From the NCBI GenBank assembly GCA_020718105.1, contig DYDA01000021.1, positions 1 to 39,527 of the forward strand: DNA of 39,527 nucleotides. The letters are read 5' to 3'. This document shows, piece after piece, positions 26,413 to 34,786 of this stretch. A model generated the notes under the pieces. That model was not told where the DNA came from. It ran no database searches and saw nothing but the letters and a program-made list of their open reading frames with translations. The translations under genes and the position numbers were made by a program. Source of the DNA: Micavibrio sp. (lineage in GTDB: Bacteria > Pseudomonadota > Alphaproteobacteria > UBA9219). The first letter of the stretch is position 1; each line of letters opens with the position of its first letter.

Positions 26413-26441
26413 TGTGGATAACCCCATTTATCTGTGGATAA
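26413..26441 (-). promoter_or_regulatory. pair of perfect DnaA boxes
   Basis: TTATCCACA occurs twice on the minus strand (26421-26413 and 26441-26433). Both match the DnaA box consensus and their starts are exactly 20 bases apart. They lie between the end of rlmB and the secretin gene, 74-102 bases upstream of the secretin start, with no AT-rich unwinding region, so regulation is more likely than an origin. Confidence 0.6.
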
Positions 26442-26442
26442 A

Positions 26443-27732
26443 TTACCCCCTTTGCCTCTTCACCTCATACAGCGCGATGGCGGTGGCGTTAGAGACGTTG
26501 AGGCTGCCGATACGCCCGCCTGTGGGAAGGCGCGCAAGATCATCACAGCGTTCACGCGTCAGACGGCGAAGGCCTTCGCCTTCCGCGCCCATGATCAGCG
26601 CGACGCGGCCATCTGAAAGCTTGGATTCGCATAAATCCTTTTCGCCTTCCTCGGCCAAGCCGACGCACCAGAAATTCTCGGCCTTCAAGGCATCAATTGT
26701 TCGCGCGATGTTGATGACAGAGATAAGCGGCACATGCTCGGCCGCGCCGCTGGCGGTTTTGGCCATGATGCCCGTCGCTGATGGCGCGTTGCGCTCGGTC
26801 ACGATCACAGCGCCCGCGCCAAAGGCGGCGGCAGAGCGCAAAATCGCGCCGACATTGTGCGGGTCGGTGACTTGATCCAAAATGATGACCAGCTCTGGCG
26901 CGTTCTCTTGCCCCAGCAGATCGTCAAGGCTCATCTCTGGCAAAGGGTCAACTTCTAGAGCAACGCCTTGATGCACGCTGCCATGCGGCAGGAAATGCTC
27001 GATGTCCGCTTTTTCGGCGTGCAGCGGAGAGGGGCGCGTCAGGTTCTTGGCCGTTGCCTCGTCAAGCGCTTCCTTGATAGAGACCTGTCCGGCCTCGGTC
27101 GTCCATAGGCGATAGCACTTGCGCTTGGGGTTAAGCCACGCCTCGCGCACGGCATGAAGCCCCCACAGAAGAACGCCTTGCCGTTGAAGGCTCTCGCGCT
27201 TGGGCTGCATCGTAGGGCGACGCTTTTCAAAGGAGCGAGGCGCAGCGGCGGAGAGGGTTGGTGTGGCGGCCTCGCGGGGCGGAGCGCGACGCGGGCGCTT
27301 GTCTGTAGTGCTGGGGCGGCGTGCATCATCCCGAGTACCAAACGCAGGCTTCTTGGCAAAGCGCGAGGTTGGGCGCGAGGAAGGTTTACGCGTTTCTCCA
27401 CGCGGCGCAGCTTCTTCGGCGCGGTCGAAGCGGCGAGGACGCTTGTCCGCATCTCTGCCGCTGCTTCTGCTGGTCGTGCGCTCCTCATCCCGATTGCCGA
27501 ACGCAGGCTTCTTGGAAAAGCGTGAGGTTGGGCGTGAGGTCGGTTTGCGTTCTTCTCCCGATGAAGCGCCTTCCCCAGCGCGATCAAAGCGGCGGGGGCG
27601 CTTGTCCGCCGAGCCTTCCGTCTTGCGGCCACCCGAAGGCTTGCTAAAGGACTTTCCAAAAGAAGGGCGCTTGGCGCCATTAGAGGGGCGTCCTGTGGGT
27701 TTGCCTGTTGGCTTACGCGGGCTGCTTTTCAT
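26443..27732 (-). CDS. rlmB: 23S rRNA 2'-O-methyltransferase, TrmH/RlmB family
   Basis: SPOUT methyltransferase, 429 residues. The C-terminal 245 residues match RlmB: LWGLHAVREAWLNPKRK (substrate domain), LDQVTDPHNVGAILRSAAAFGA (motif 1), LIMGAEGEGLRRL (motif 2) and LPTGGRIGSLNVSNATAIALYE (motif 3, knot). RlmB methylates G2251 in E. coli. The N-terminal 185 residues are disordered, very Arg/Lys/Ser/Pro-rich and internally repeated (DKRPRRFDRA and RPTSRFxKKPAFGxRD twice, 53 residues apart). Such tails may bind RNA. Start ATG 27732 is the only one before the repeats. Single-gene unit beside tRNA-Tyr. Confidence 0.92.
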   Translation of the reverse strand: MKSSPRKPTGKPTGRPSNGAKRPSFGKSFSKPSGGRKTEGSADKRPRRFDRAGEGASSGEERKPTSRPTSRFSKKPAFGNRDEERTTSRSSGRDADKRPRRFDRAEEAAPRGETRKPSSRPTSRFAKKPAFGTRDDARRPSTTDKRPRRAPPREAATPTLSAAAPRSFEKRRPTMQPKRESLQRQGVLLWGLHAVREAWLNPKRKCYRLWTTEAGQVSIKEALDEATAKNLTRPSPLHAEKADIEHFLPHGSVHQGVALEVDPLPEMSLDDLLGQENAPELVIILDQVTDPHNVGAILRSAAAFGAGAVIVTERNAPSATGIMAKTASGAAEHVPLISVINIARTIDALKAENFWCVGLAEEGEKDLCESKLSDGRVALIMGAEGEGLRRLTRERCDDLARLPTGGRIGSLNVSNATAIALYEVKRQRG

Positions 27733-27792
27733 GATTTTTAGCTTTCTTGTGACAATCTTTGAGAATTTGTGCCCTACTCAAGCCTGTGGGAT

Positions 27793-27821
27793 TGACAAGC
27801 GCAAGTAAAATCCGTTATTTG
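27793..27821 (+). promoter_or_regulatory. putative promoter of tRNA-Tyr
   Basis: TTGACA (27793-27798), 17-base spacer, TTATTT (27816-27821). The start site would be about 27 bases before the tRNA. Confidence 0.55.
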
Positions 27822-27854
27822 GCTGCTTCCCATTGTGATGTGGGACAAAAATGT

Positions 27855-27940
27855 GGAAGGGTGGCCGAGTGGTTAATGGCAGCAGACTGTAAATCTGCCC
27901 TCTAACGAGTACACAGGTTCAAATCCTGTCCCTTCCACCA
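27855..27940 (+). tRNA. tRNA-Tyr: tRNA-Tyr (anticodon GUA)
   Basis: Full cloverleaf drawn by eye: acceptor GGAAGGG/CCCTTCC, D-arm with GTGGTTAA loop, anticodon stem GCAGA/TCTGC with loop CTGTAAA, long type II variable arm (about 14 bases), T-arm ACAGG-TTCAAAT-CCTGT, and encoded CCA. 86 bases. A run of seven T follows directly, then a perfect hairpin TTTTTGCGC-TTC-GCGCAAAAA. Confidence 0.96.
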
Positions 27941-28039
27941 TTTTTTTGCGCTTCGCGCAAAAAGTGCCGCGACGTAGCCCGAAGGGCGTAGGCGGGCTCT
28001 CGCTTCCGCGCAAGCTACGGAAGCCGCCCTCTTCCACCA
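27941..28039. repeat. palindromic insert flanked by a 9-bp copy of the tRNA 3' end
   Basis: CTTCCACCA, the last nine bases of the tRNA, is repeated at 28031-28039. Between lie the hairpin at 27943-27963 and a second one with arms GGCGG..CTTCCG and CGGAAG..CCGCC. Looks like a small element inserted at the tRNA end with duplication, or chance. Confidence 0.5.
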
Positions 28040-28047
28040 CCTATCCA

Positions 28048-28551
28048 TCATGACTTGATCAACGTCTTTACATCCTTCAGCAACAAGAACATATGATACG
28101 GGTCTGTTGGTGAAGGGATAAAATCAAAATGTTCGTAAAAGGCGCGAGCGGCATCGTTTTTGGCATGAACGGCAAAAGCGCGGATGCCAGCGATATCGGC
28201 GGCTTGCATTGTGCGCCGCAAAGCGTCTTTCAATAATCCCGCACCGATCTCCTGTTTCTGCCAATCTATATTAACCGCCAAGCGCGCAAGCAGCATGATG
28301 GGGACAGGGTGTTGTGCTAGACCTTTTGTTATACGACGCGGTGACTCTTCGGGGGCAACTTGTCCAACGGTCAAAGTGTAAAATCCGATGATAGTGCCAT
28401 CGGCCAAGCCAACATAAGTTTGTGAAGCGTTGGAAAGCTGATTGATAAGAGCGTAACGAGAGAGAAAACGATTCAGTTCCTCATTCCCACAGTCAAAGCC
28501 ATCGACGCTATGTTGCTGCCCTAGTTTCTCAATTGAAAAGCGAATGGACAT
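28048..28551 (-). CDS. GNAT-family acetyltransferase toxin (TacT/AtaT-like)
   Basis: 167 residues. N-terminal FSIEKLGQQHSVDGFDCGNEELNRFL is the hallmark of GNAT toxins paired with DUF1778. The acetyl-CoA core shows LLARLAVNIDWQKQEIGAGLLKDAL (Q/RxxGxG/A-like loop) and AFAVHAKNDAARAFYEHFDFIP. Known members acetylate charged tRNAs and stop translation; the target here is unknown. It starts six bases after the antitoxin stop. Downstream on its strand is the strong hairpin next to tRNA-Tyr. Confidence 0.9.
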   Translation of the reverse strand: MSIRFSIEKLGQQHSVDGFDCGNEELNRFLSRYALINQLSNASQTYVGLADGTIIGFYTLTVGQVAPEESPRRITKGLAQHPVPIMLLARLAVNIDWQKQEIGAGLLKDALRRTMQAADIAGIRAFAVHAKNDAARAFYEHFDFIPSPTDPYHMFLLLKDVKTLIKS

Positions 28552-28557
28552 GAGAGG

Positions 28558-28839
28558 CTATTTTCTATCAAAAACGCTTTGTTTTTGAAAAAGCTTCTTA
28601 AGCCTCGGCAGTTCGCGGGGCTGTGCTTCAAGCGCTTCCATGAAAAGCTTCCATTGTTTGGCGTTGAGCGCAAAAGATTGGCGGTCCGCCAAAGTTTCTT
28701 CAGCACGAGAAAGGGCACTCTCAAGAACGAACTCGCTCACAGAGCGTTTTGATGCTCTGGCAGCATTCTTCAAAATCTGCTTGGCGTGACCTGATAAACG
28801 AAGGTCAAGTTTTTCCGTTCGCGTGGTTTGTGTCTGCAT
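28558..28839 (-). CDS. DUF1778 (RHH) antitoxin
   Basis: 93 residues. N-terminal ribbon-helix-helix DNA-binding domain (TEKLDLRLSGHAKQILKNAA then KRSVSEFVLESALSRAEE), followed by a C-terminal toxin-binding tail with FALNAKQWKLFMEAL, the typical DUF1778 ending. Start ATG 28839 has AAGGA eight bases upstream. It precedes the toxin, as usual, and should repress its own promoter; a perfect 12-bp palindrome overlapping the -35 fits this. Confidence 0.9.
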   Translation of the reverse strand: MQTQTTRTEKLDLRLSGHAKQILKNAARASKRSVSEFVLESALSRAEETLADRQSFALNAKQWKLFMEALEAQPRELPRLKKLFQKQSVFDRK

Positions 28840-28881
28840 GGGGGGGCATCCTTGATAATATAGACAGTTGAGGATCATTGT

Positions 28882-28910
28882 ATCATAAATGCCTGACATT
28901 GTCATGACAA
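28882..28910 (-). promoter_or_regulatory. toxin-antitoxin promoter with palindromic operator
   Basis: Minus strand TTGTCA (28910-28905), 17 bases, TATGAT (28887-28882). The -35 is half of the perfect palindrome TTGTCATGACAA (28910-28899), and a further TGTCA half-site follows. The likely binding site of the DUF1778 antitoxin. Confidence 0.65.
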
Positions 28911-29121
28911 AAAAGAAGGCCATTTTTGGCCTTGCTAAAGATTAACAAATTAACCAACGGCGAAAGCAAAAAGGAGCCTTGACGAGGCTGGGGGCTTTCT
29001 GACACCATTGAAGGCATGAAAGCTTTGAACAGAAAAATAACCTGCCCCGCCGCTGCGTGTTGTTGATCCACCTTCGCGCGCGCTTGGTTTATTCCCTTTT
29101 TCTGTTTTTATGAGGCTTCCC

Positions 29122-29925
29122 ATGGATCATCCCTCTTCTTCCGCCAGCGTTGTTTGGCAAAGTCTTCGCTCTGAATCCCGTTACTTTGTCGGTAAGGGCG
29201 ACCCTGTCGCTGCTGCCTTGTTGCGCCTGTTTGAGGTGTCGTCAGGGCTGGGCGATATGCTTTCCCGTCTTCTGGCCTATCAGTTGGCTAGCCCTTTTAT
29301 CGATTACGATTCTTTGCGGCGATTATTGGCCGAGGCCTTTGATGGTGAGCCCTCCGCTATCGATCAGGCGGCGCGTGACTTATTGGCGGTCAGGGCTCGC
29401 GATCCAGCGGCAGAGGGGCTTTTGCGTCCCTTACTGTTTTTCAAAGGCGTGCAGGCGATCCAAACCTATCGCGCCGCGCATGTGTATTGGCACCGTGGGC
29501 AGCGCGACACAGCCCTGTATTTGCAAAACCGCTCCAGCGTCGTGTTCGGCGTAGATATTCATCCGGCGGCACAGTTGGGCGCGGGGCTTATGATGGATCA
29601 CGCGACGGGCGTGGTGATCGGCGAGACGGCGGTCGTGGAGGACGATGTCTCGATCCTGCACGGCGTTACGTTGGGCGGCACGGGGCATGAGCATGGCGAC
29701 CGTCATCCCAAGGTGCGGCGAGGCGTCATGCTGGGCGCGGGCGCGAAAGTCCTTGGCAATATCGAGATAGGGCAGGGAGCCTGCATCGCGGCGGGAAGCG
29801 TGGTGCTAAAAGCCGTTCCGCCGCATGTCACGGTGGCGGGCGTGCCTGCGCAAATCGTGGGTCGTCCCCGTAGCGAAGATCCCGCCAAAGCGATGGATCA
29901 GATGGTGGACGTGGCTGGCGGTTGA
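29122..29925 (+). CDS. cysE: serine O-acetyltransferase
   Basis: Acetylates L-serine for cysteine synthesis; cytoplasmic, hexameric. 267 residues: N-terminal helical domain with DPVAAALL and FKGVQAIQTYRAAHVYW, then a left-handed beta helix of hexapeptide repeats (GVDIHPAAQLGAGLMMDHAT, GVVIGETAVVEDDVSILHGV) with catalytic DIHPAA Asp/His and DHATG His. The flexible C-terminus lacks an obvious CysK-binding Ile end. Start at 29122 (MDHPSS) chosen because GAGG lies six bases before it; ATG at 29110 has none. Convergent with the chemoreceptor, 11 bases apart. Confidence 0.94.
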   Translation: MDHPSSSASVVWQSLRSESRYFVGKGDPVAAALLRLFEVSSGLGDMLSRLLAYQLASPFIDYDSLRRLLAEAFDGEPSAIDQAARDLLAVRARDPAAEGLLRPLLFFKGVQAIQTYRAAHVYWHRGQRDTALYLQNRSSVVFGVDIHPAAQLGAGLMMDHATGVVIGETAVVEDDVSILHGVTLGGTGHEHGDRHPKVRRGVMLGAGAKVLGNIEIGQGACIAAGSVVLKAVPPHVTVAGVPAQIVGRPRSEDPAKAMDQMVDVAGG

Positions 29926-29936
29926 ACCGGTAAAAG

Positions 29937-32048
29937 TTAGGCCGCTTTGACGCGTAGAAGGAAGTTATCAACTTCGACTTTAAGTTTTTCGGACTGCTGC
30001 GAAAGTTCTTTGGCCGCGCCCAGAACTTCTTCTGATGAGTGGCGGGATTCTTCTGCGGCGTGTGTCACGCCTTTGATGCTGTCCGTGACGTCCCTTGTTC
30101 CTTCCGCGACTTGTCCCGCGCTTTTGGCGATTTCTTGCGTTGCGGCGGTTTGCTGCGTGACGGCAGAGGCAATGTTGGCCGATGCCGCGTTGATTGAATC
30201 CACGATAGAGCCAACGGCCTCGATGACCTGAATGGCATCATGAGCAACAATTTGAATGGTGTTGATCTTGGAAGTGATTTCTTCTGTCGCTTTGGCCGTT
30301 TGATTAGCAAGGTTCTTGACCTCAGAGGCGACAACCGAAAAGCCCTTGCCCATTTCACCTGCTCGTGCGGCTTCAATCGTGGCATTAAGCGCCAAAAGAT
30401 TGGTTTGCGAGGCAATATCGCTGATCAATTTCACCACATCGCCTATTTCGGAGGAGCTTGTTGCCAGACTGCGAACCGTTTCATTGGCCTTGTTTATTTG
30501 ATCAACAGCTTGTTGCGCTTTATCAGAGGAATCATTCACAAGACGCGATATCTCTCCGATGGAGGACGTTAGCTCTTCGGCGGCAGAGGCGACCATTTGG
30601 ATGCTAGAGGAGGTTGCGTTGCTGGCCATCACAACGTGCGATGATTGTTCGCTTGTCTCGCTAGAGATATGGGCAAGGCCTTCTGCGCTGGCTTGAAGTT
30701 CTGTGCCAGCGGAGGCGACGGTTTGCACGATGTTGCCAACGCTGCCTTCAAAGTTGGTCGCCACGTCCATGATGGCCTGCCTTTTTTCGATGGTGGCTTG
30801 TTTGTCTTTTTCAATTTGTTCGCCCTTAAGTGCTTCGATTTTAAGAGCATTGTCCTTAAAAACTTGGATAGAGGAAGCTATCTCGCCGATTTCTGAACGC
30901 GCCTTGGTATAGGCAATGCTCACGTTTAAATCGCCCTTGGCTAAGGTGAGCATTGTTCCTGTCAGGATTTTGAGGGGCGCGGTAATGGTGCGGCTAATGA
31001 TCAAAAAGAAGACGAGGGACGCTACAACGCCTGCTAACGATACGAAAAGGGAATGGATTTGTTGTTGCCTGTAATCGGCAATGCGAACCGATAACAATGC
31101 ATCCAGATCGTTATAGCCTTGCCCCAGAAAAGAGGCTGATGTGGTTATCGCGTCGGCGATAGCCGTATCGAAAGAAGACGCTGGCACGTTTTCGCCTTGA
31201 GCGATTTTATTCAACATCAAGCTAAGCGTTTTGCTCTTTTCATCATAAGGGGAGAGAACGCTGGGCGCGTTTTTCTGATAAGCTTCATGCAAACCATAAA
31301 AGTTTTTGTCTTCTTTGAGGGAGGTATCCATATCGGCGTCTATGCGCGCACTATCGGCCTCGGACAACATCCGCGCCATGACGGCGGCCTCAGTCATTGC
31401 CTCTTTATCCAAAGAGCCTGCTGAAAGTTTGGAGTAAAAGGTTGAGCCTATCACTGAAAGACGATCCAGTGTTTGCGGCAGCGCCAAAAGGGTCACATCC
31501 ATCAGGTAATAGCTGTCCAAATCGGGATCAAGGATTAGGTTTGAGGTATCGCCTGAATGGGCGATCAGGCCGCGCAAATCTGCGATGAACGATGCGGCAT
31601 CGCTATCGGGTGTTGTGCTGGCTTTTTCTTTGACCATGGCGGCAAGAGCTTCCCATTTGCCAATGATAAGATCCATTTTGAGCGATTCACGTTTGCGGCT
31701 TTTTAGCCCCTCTTCGGTAAATTGAAGAGCCTCACCAACGGCGCTTTGCGCCTTTTTAAGATCGGTCAAAGCGGTGTCAATGACGCTGACCCGCTCTGTC
31801 ACAGTTGCGCGATCCTCATGGCCTGCGCGGGCTTTGGCAAGCTCAACGCGAAGCTGCGCGGCGGCGATAAGCATTTGGGAAACGGGGCGTTGATATAAAT
31901 TGCCCTTCATTTCTTGCGTGGCAAAGGTGATGTTGCTGCCAATGCTGTTATAGGCGCTTAGGCTGGCAAAGCCCAAGGTGATCATAAACAGCATCAAGCT
32001 CAGCAAAAGACGTGAGCGGATAGATAGGTTGTTGAATAGAGCCAGCAT
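29937..32048 (-). CDS. methyl-accepting chemotaxis protein with HAMP domain
   Basis: 703 residues. TM1 is about 12-32 ([17 protein letters not shown]); a long helical periplasmic domain covers about 33-310; TM2 is [24 protein letters not shown] domain follows ([21 protein letters not shown]...[17 protein letters not shown]), then the signalling coiled coil with tip [20 protein letters not shown]. Start ATG 32048 ([13 protein letters not shown]) has AAGGA ten bases upstream. The tail FLLRVKAA lacks a CheR-docking pentapeptide. Ligand unknown; no che genes nearby. Confidence 0.93.
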   Translation of the reverse strand: MLALFNNLSIRSRLLLSLMLFMITLGFASLSAYNSIGSNITFATQEMKGNLYQRPVSQMLIAAAQLRVELAKARAGHEDRATVTERVSVIDTALTDLKKAQSAVGEALQFTEEGLKSRKRESLKMDLIIGKWEALAAMVKEKASTTPDSDAASFIADLRGLIAHSGDTSNLILDPDLDSYYLMDVTLLALPQTLDRLSVIGSTFYSKLSAGSLDKEAMTEAAVMARMLSEADSARIDADMDTSLKEDKNFYGLHEAYQKNAPSVLSPYDEKSKTLSLMLNKIAQGENVPASSFDTAIADAITTSASFLGQGYNDLDALLSVRIADYRQQQIHSLFVSLAGVVASLVFFLIISRTITAPLKILTGTMLTLAKGDLNVSIAYTKARSEIGEIASSIQVFKDNALKIEALKGEQIEKDKQATIEKRQAIMDVATNFEGSVGNIVQTVASAGTELQASAEGLAHISSETSEQSSHVVMASNATSSSIQMVASAAEELTSSIGEISRLVNDSSDKAQQAVDQINKANETVRSLATSSSEIGDVVKLISDIASQTNLLALNATIEAARAGEMGKGFSVVASEVKNLANQTAKATEEITSKINTIQIVAHDAIQVIEAVGSIVDSINAASANIASAVTQQTAATQEIAKSAGQVAEGTRDVTDSIKGVTHAAEESRHSSEEVLGAAKELSQQSEKLKVEVDNFLLRVKAA

Positions 32049-32157
32049 GATGCGAGAATCCTTGTCGATTCGAGTCAAAGAAGATAGCTCACGATGCCTT
32101 TGTTATGGTAAATTTAGTCTTAATTTATATGGTTTTGGTCGCCCTTCGGGCGATGGA

Positions 32158-32664
32158 TCAGACGGTGGTGAATTGAGGGTAATGGACCCGCTTGCTTTCA
32201 GCATGATCAGCGTTGTGAGGCCTAGAGGGTAGAAGGCCGTAGCGTCGCGCTTCACGCGCAATGGTTTCCAAGGCGGCATCTATTTGCGATGTCAATGTCT
32301 CATCTGTCGGTTTCACTGGCTGGCAAAGGGGATCATGGTTGCAATGGAGTAAATGAAAGAAATGGTTGGCATGCGTAAAAATCGTTCCCTTTTTTGATGA
32401 TACGTTATGCCCAATTGTGAAAGAAAAGTAGAGGGGCGCTAATTTACCATTGTTATAGCTCAAAGGGCCGCTTGGAACATTTGTATTGAAAACGCTGCGG
32501 AGTTCGCCAGTTTTATTGAGACTGTGATAGTATCGAACCCCAGATTCATGATGGTTTGTCAGGCTATCAAGGCCTTCCTTAAAGCGCGTTATAGCGTTTT
32601 CTATCTCATAGGCGGCAAAAGGGGACTGGTTCTCTGGGAAAAGAAAGGGGAGGTGGACCGTCAT
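32158..32664 (-). CDS. hypothetical protein
   Basis: 168 residues. No signal peptide or membrane helix. There is a His/Cys-rich stretch (THANHFFHLLHCNHDPLC) and a helical C-terminus (LTSQIDAALETIAREARRYG). Sequence looks more AT-rich than neighbours by eye, which may mean recent arrival. ATG 32664 (MTVHLPFLF) is chosen because GAGG lies nine bases upstream; the frame could extend to 32736. I do not recognise it. Confidence 0.6.
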   Translation of the reverse strand: MTVHLPFLFPENQSPFAAYEIENAITRFKEGLDSLTNHHESGVRYYHSLNKTGELRSVFNTNVPSGPLSYNNGKLAPLYFSFTIGHNVSSKKGTIFTHANHFFHLLHCNHDPLCQPVKPTDETLTSQIDAALETIAREARRYGLLPSRPHNADHAESKRVHYPQFTTV

Positions 32665-32760
32665 GGAATAAGACCTCATAAAACAGAATCGCGAAAAACA
32701 ACGAGTCATACTGACAATTTTTTTACTGCAATTCAATAGGACAAGCAGGCTTTTGAAAAA

Positions 32761-34023
32761 TTATTTCTTGGTAAACCGTGCGGCCAGCTCCATGTGCGGG
32801 GACCATAAAAATTGGTCAACGGGCAGCAGCTTTTCAAGAGTATAGCCGCCCGCCATCAGTATTTTGGCATCGCGTGCAAAGCTGGCGGGATCACAGCTGA
32901 CGGCCACGATTTCAGGGACATTGCTTTGAGCCAAATGGGTGGCTTGAGCTTTAGCGCCGCCGCGTGGTGGATCAAAGATCACCAGATCATAGTCGTTGCT
33001 TTCGCCAGCCGTGAAAGGATCGCCGATCAGGTTGCGTAGGCTGACTTGATAGCGGCTTGTTGCCCTTGTTTCGCGTTGCAAGGCCTCAATGGCGGGGCCG
33101 TCCAGATCAACAAAGTGGACGTGCTTGGCATTTTCAAAAGACAATCCAAAAGTGCCAAGGCCGCAGAATAAATCCAAGACGCGTGTTCCCTTGTCATCAT
33201 GGTTGGTGGCAAAGTTGATCAAAGCGGTTTCTCCGGCCTCGGTCGCTTGCAGGAAGGACGCGGGGGGAAAAGGCAATTGCGCCGCGCCAAAGCGAACCAT
33301 AAGCGGCGCAGCATGGGCAATGGGCTCAACAGGGCTGCGATCCCATTTGCGCCAAGAGAGATGGGCAACGCCTAAGGCTTGAGCCAGCGCGGCTAGATTG
33401 TGCCGTTGATCCATCCCTAGTTTTGGGCCGCCGATCATCACGACATCAAGCCCATCGGGCAGAGCCGTTACCTGAACGTCGCAGCCCATGTCTGGCGGTA
33501 GCCAAAGGGGTAGGTGTTTTTTTAATGGTTCTAAAAGATTGTTAATCGCGGGAACCATAACACTGCACATAGAGAGCGGCACGATGGTGTGGCTGCGCCA
33601 TTCGTTAAAGCCAAGCGTAAGAACCCCCTTTTTGTCGCACTGCGCGACAAAGCGCGCGCGCCTGCGCGTTTGGGTTGCCGTGGTTACAACAGGAAGCATA
33701 GAGGGCAGGGGGATTCCTGCGCGCGCCAAGGTTTGTTGCAACTGTCCCAGTTTGACGTTGGTATAGGCGCTGTCTTTCATGTGTTGGAACTGGCAGCCGC
33801 CGCATTTTGAAAAATGAACGCAAGGCGGGACGTTGCGAAGAGAACACTGGATAAGAATTTCCAAAAGCTGGCCACGCTTGACCATGTTGTCGTTATCGGG
33901 AATAGAGGCGCGAACGCGCTCGCCCGTTAAAGCGCCCGCGATGAAAATGGTTTCGTTGCCATGATGGGCGATACCATCGCCTTGCGTGCCCACATCGTCA
34001 ATCGTGAGTTCCAAAATGGTCAT
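32761..34023 (-). CDS. class I RNA uracil-C5 methyltransferase (RlmD/TrmA family)
   Basis: 420 residues. N-terminal TRAM-like domain (LTIDDVGTQGDGIAHHGNETIFIAGALTGE), then CVHFSKCGGC, the CX5CXXC iron-sulfur cluster motif of RlmD/RlmCD proteins. The SAM domain has VLDLFCGLGTFGL, FVDLDGPAIEAL, FDPPRGG, and VSCDPASFARD with catalytic Cys; the closing Glu is in SPHMELAARF. It likely makes m5U in 23S rRNA; which position cannot be said. Divergent from the TrmH-like gene, so two RNA methyltransferases share this intergenic region. Confidence 0.92.
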   Translation of the reverse strand: MTILELTIDDVGTQGDGIAHHGNETIFIAGALTGERVRASIPDNDNMVKRGQLLEILIQCSLRNVPPCVHFSKCGGCQFQHMKDSAYTNVKLGQLQQTLARAGIPLPSMLPVVTTATQTRRRARFVAQCDKKGVLTLGFNEWRSHTIVPLSMCSVMVPAINNLLEPLKKHLPLWLPPDMGCDVQVTALPDGLDVVMIGGPKLGMDQRHNLAALAQALGVAHLSWRKWDRSPVEPIAHAAPLMVRFGAAQLPFPPASFLQATEAGETALINFATNHDDKGTRVLDLFCGLGTFGLSFENAKHVHFVDLDGPAIEALQRETRATSRYQVSLRNLIGDPFTAGESNDYDLVIFDPPRGGAKAQATHLAQSNVPEIVAVSCDPASFARDAKILMAGGYTLEKLLPVDQFLWSPHMELAARFTKK

Positions 34024-34043
34024 AGCGGTTTTTGTTTTGCTTT

Positions 34044-34072
34044 TTGATTTATAAGGTGAGGCACAGTATAGT
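34044..34072 (+). promoter_or_regulatory. putative promoter of the TrmH-family gene
   Basis: TTGATT (34044-34049), 17 bases, TATAGT (34067-34072). Transcription would start about 34 bases before the ATG at 34113. Confidence 0.55.
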
Positions 34073-34112
34073 CATGCTTCGTTAATAATTAGTGCAAAAA
34101 AGGACGACATCA

Positions 34113-34598
34113 ATGCGGGGTTATTTTGGCGTAGGCGTGGAAGGCATCAGCAAAAGCTTTAATCTTGGGAATCTGGTGCGTACGTCCCATTCCTTTGGGG
34201 CTAGCTTTTTCTTTACGATTGGCTCGGCCTTGAATTATCAGAATATCCGCGCATCGGACACGTCGCATGCGGCGATCCATATGCCTTTTTATGCCCATGA
34301 AAATGTCGAAGCCTTCACGCTTCCCGATGATTGTTCGTTGGTGGGGGTGGAGCTTTTGGACGAGGCGGTGGATTTGCCGACGTTCCGCCATCCTCTTCGC
34401 GCCGCCTATGTTCTGGGGCCAGAGAAAGGCAACCTGTCGCCTGAGCTGGTGGCGCGGTGCGATCATATCGTGAAAATCCCGATGAAGTTTTGCGTCAACG
34501 TCGGCGTGGCGGGGGCTTTGTGCCTTTATGACCGTATGATCTCTCTTGGCTCGTTTGCGGAGAGGCCCGTTACTCAAGGCGCACGCGTGAAGAGGTAA
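34113..34598 (+). CDS. TrmH-family (SPOUT) RNA methyltransferase
   Basis: 161 residues, a minimal SPOUT domain without a separate substrate domain. Motifs: SFNLGNLVRTSHSFGA (motif 1), AAYVLGPEKGNLSPEL (motif 2), and IPMKFCVNVGVAGALCLYDRM (motif 3, the knot with the conserved Asn). Likely 2'-O-methylates a tRNA or rRNA ribose with SAM; the target is unknown. Start at 34113 (MRGYFGVG) has AAGGA nine bases upstream. Confidence 0.88.
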   Translation: MRGYFGVGVEGISKSFNLGNLVRTSHSFGASFFFTIGSALNYQNIRASDTSHAAIHMPFYAHENVEAFTLPDDCSLVGVELLDEAVDLPTFRHPLRAAYVLGPEKGNLSPELVARCDHIVKIPMKFCVNVGVAGALCLYDRMISLGSFAERPVTQGARVKR

Positions 34599-34659
34599 TC
34601 TTGTCCCAGCTTTGGCCTATACCAACGACCCGATGACTTGAATCATTGAGAAAGAAAAC

Positions 34660-34748
34660 AAACGGGATTCCCGCTTACGCGGGAATGACGGATTTGTTTT
34701 TAATGTCAATCCACAAGTGTCATCCCCGCGAAAGCGGGGATCCCGTTT
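34660..34748. repeat. inverted pair of CGTCATCCCCGC palindromes
   Basis: Two small palindromes in inverted orientation: 34660-34690 (CCCGC-TTAC-GCGGG core) and 34719-34748 (CCCCGC-GAAA-GCGGGG core). The second is identical over 30 bases to 36430-36459. Frames through it read as the familiar spurious IPAYAGMT peptides. It lies between the convergent TrmH-family and phaZ genes and could end both transcripts. Confidence 0.85.
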
Positions 34749-34786
34749 CCTTGTTTTTAAATGAGTCATTTCAAAAGGCGGATTGC

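Noticed and set aside
26413-26441. DnaA boxes as a replication origin
   Set aside because: Only two boxes, no AT-rich unwinding element and no origin-linked genes nearby.
27200-27808. 202-codon plus-strand frame opposite rlmB
   Set aside because: Mirror of the repeated basic tail of rlmB; no ribosome binding site or family resemblance.
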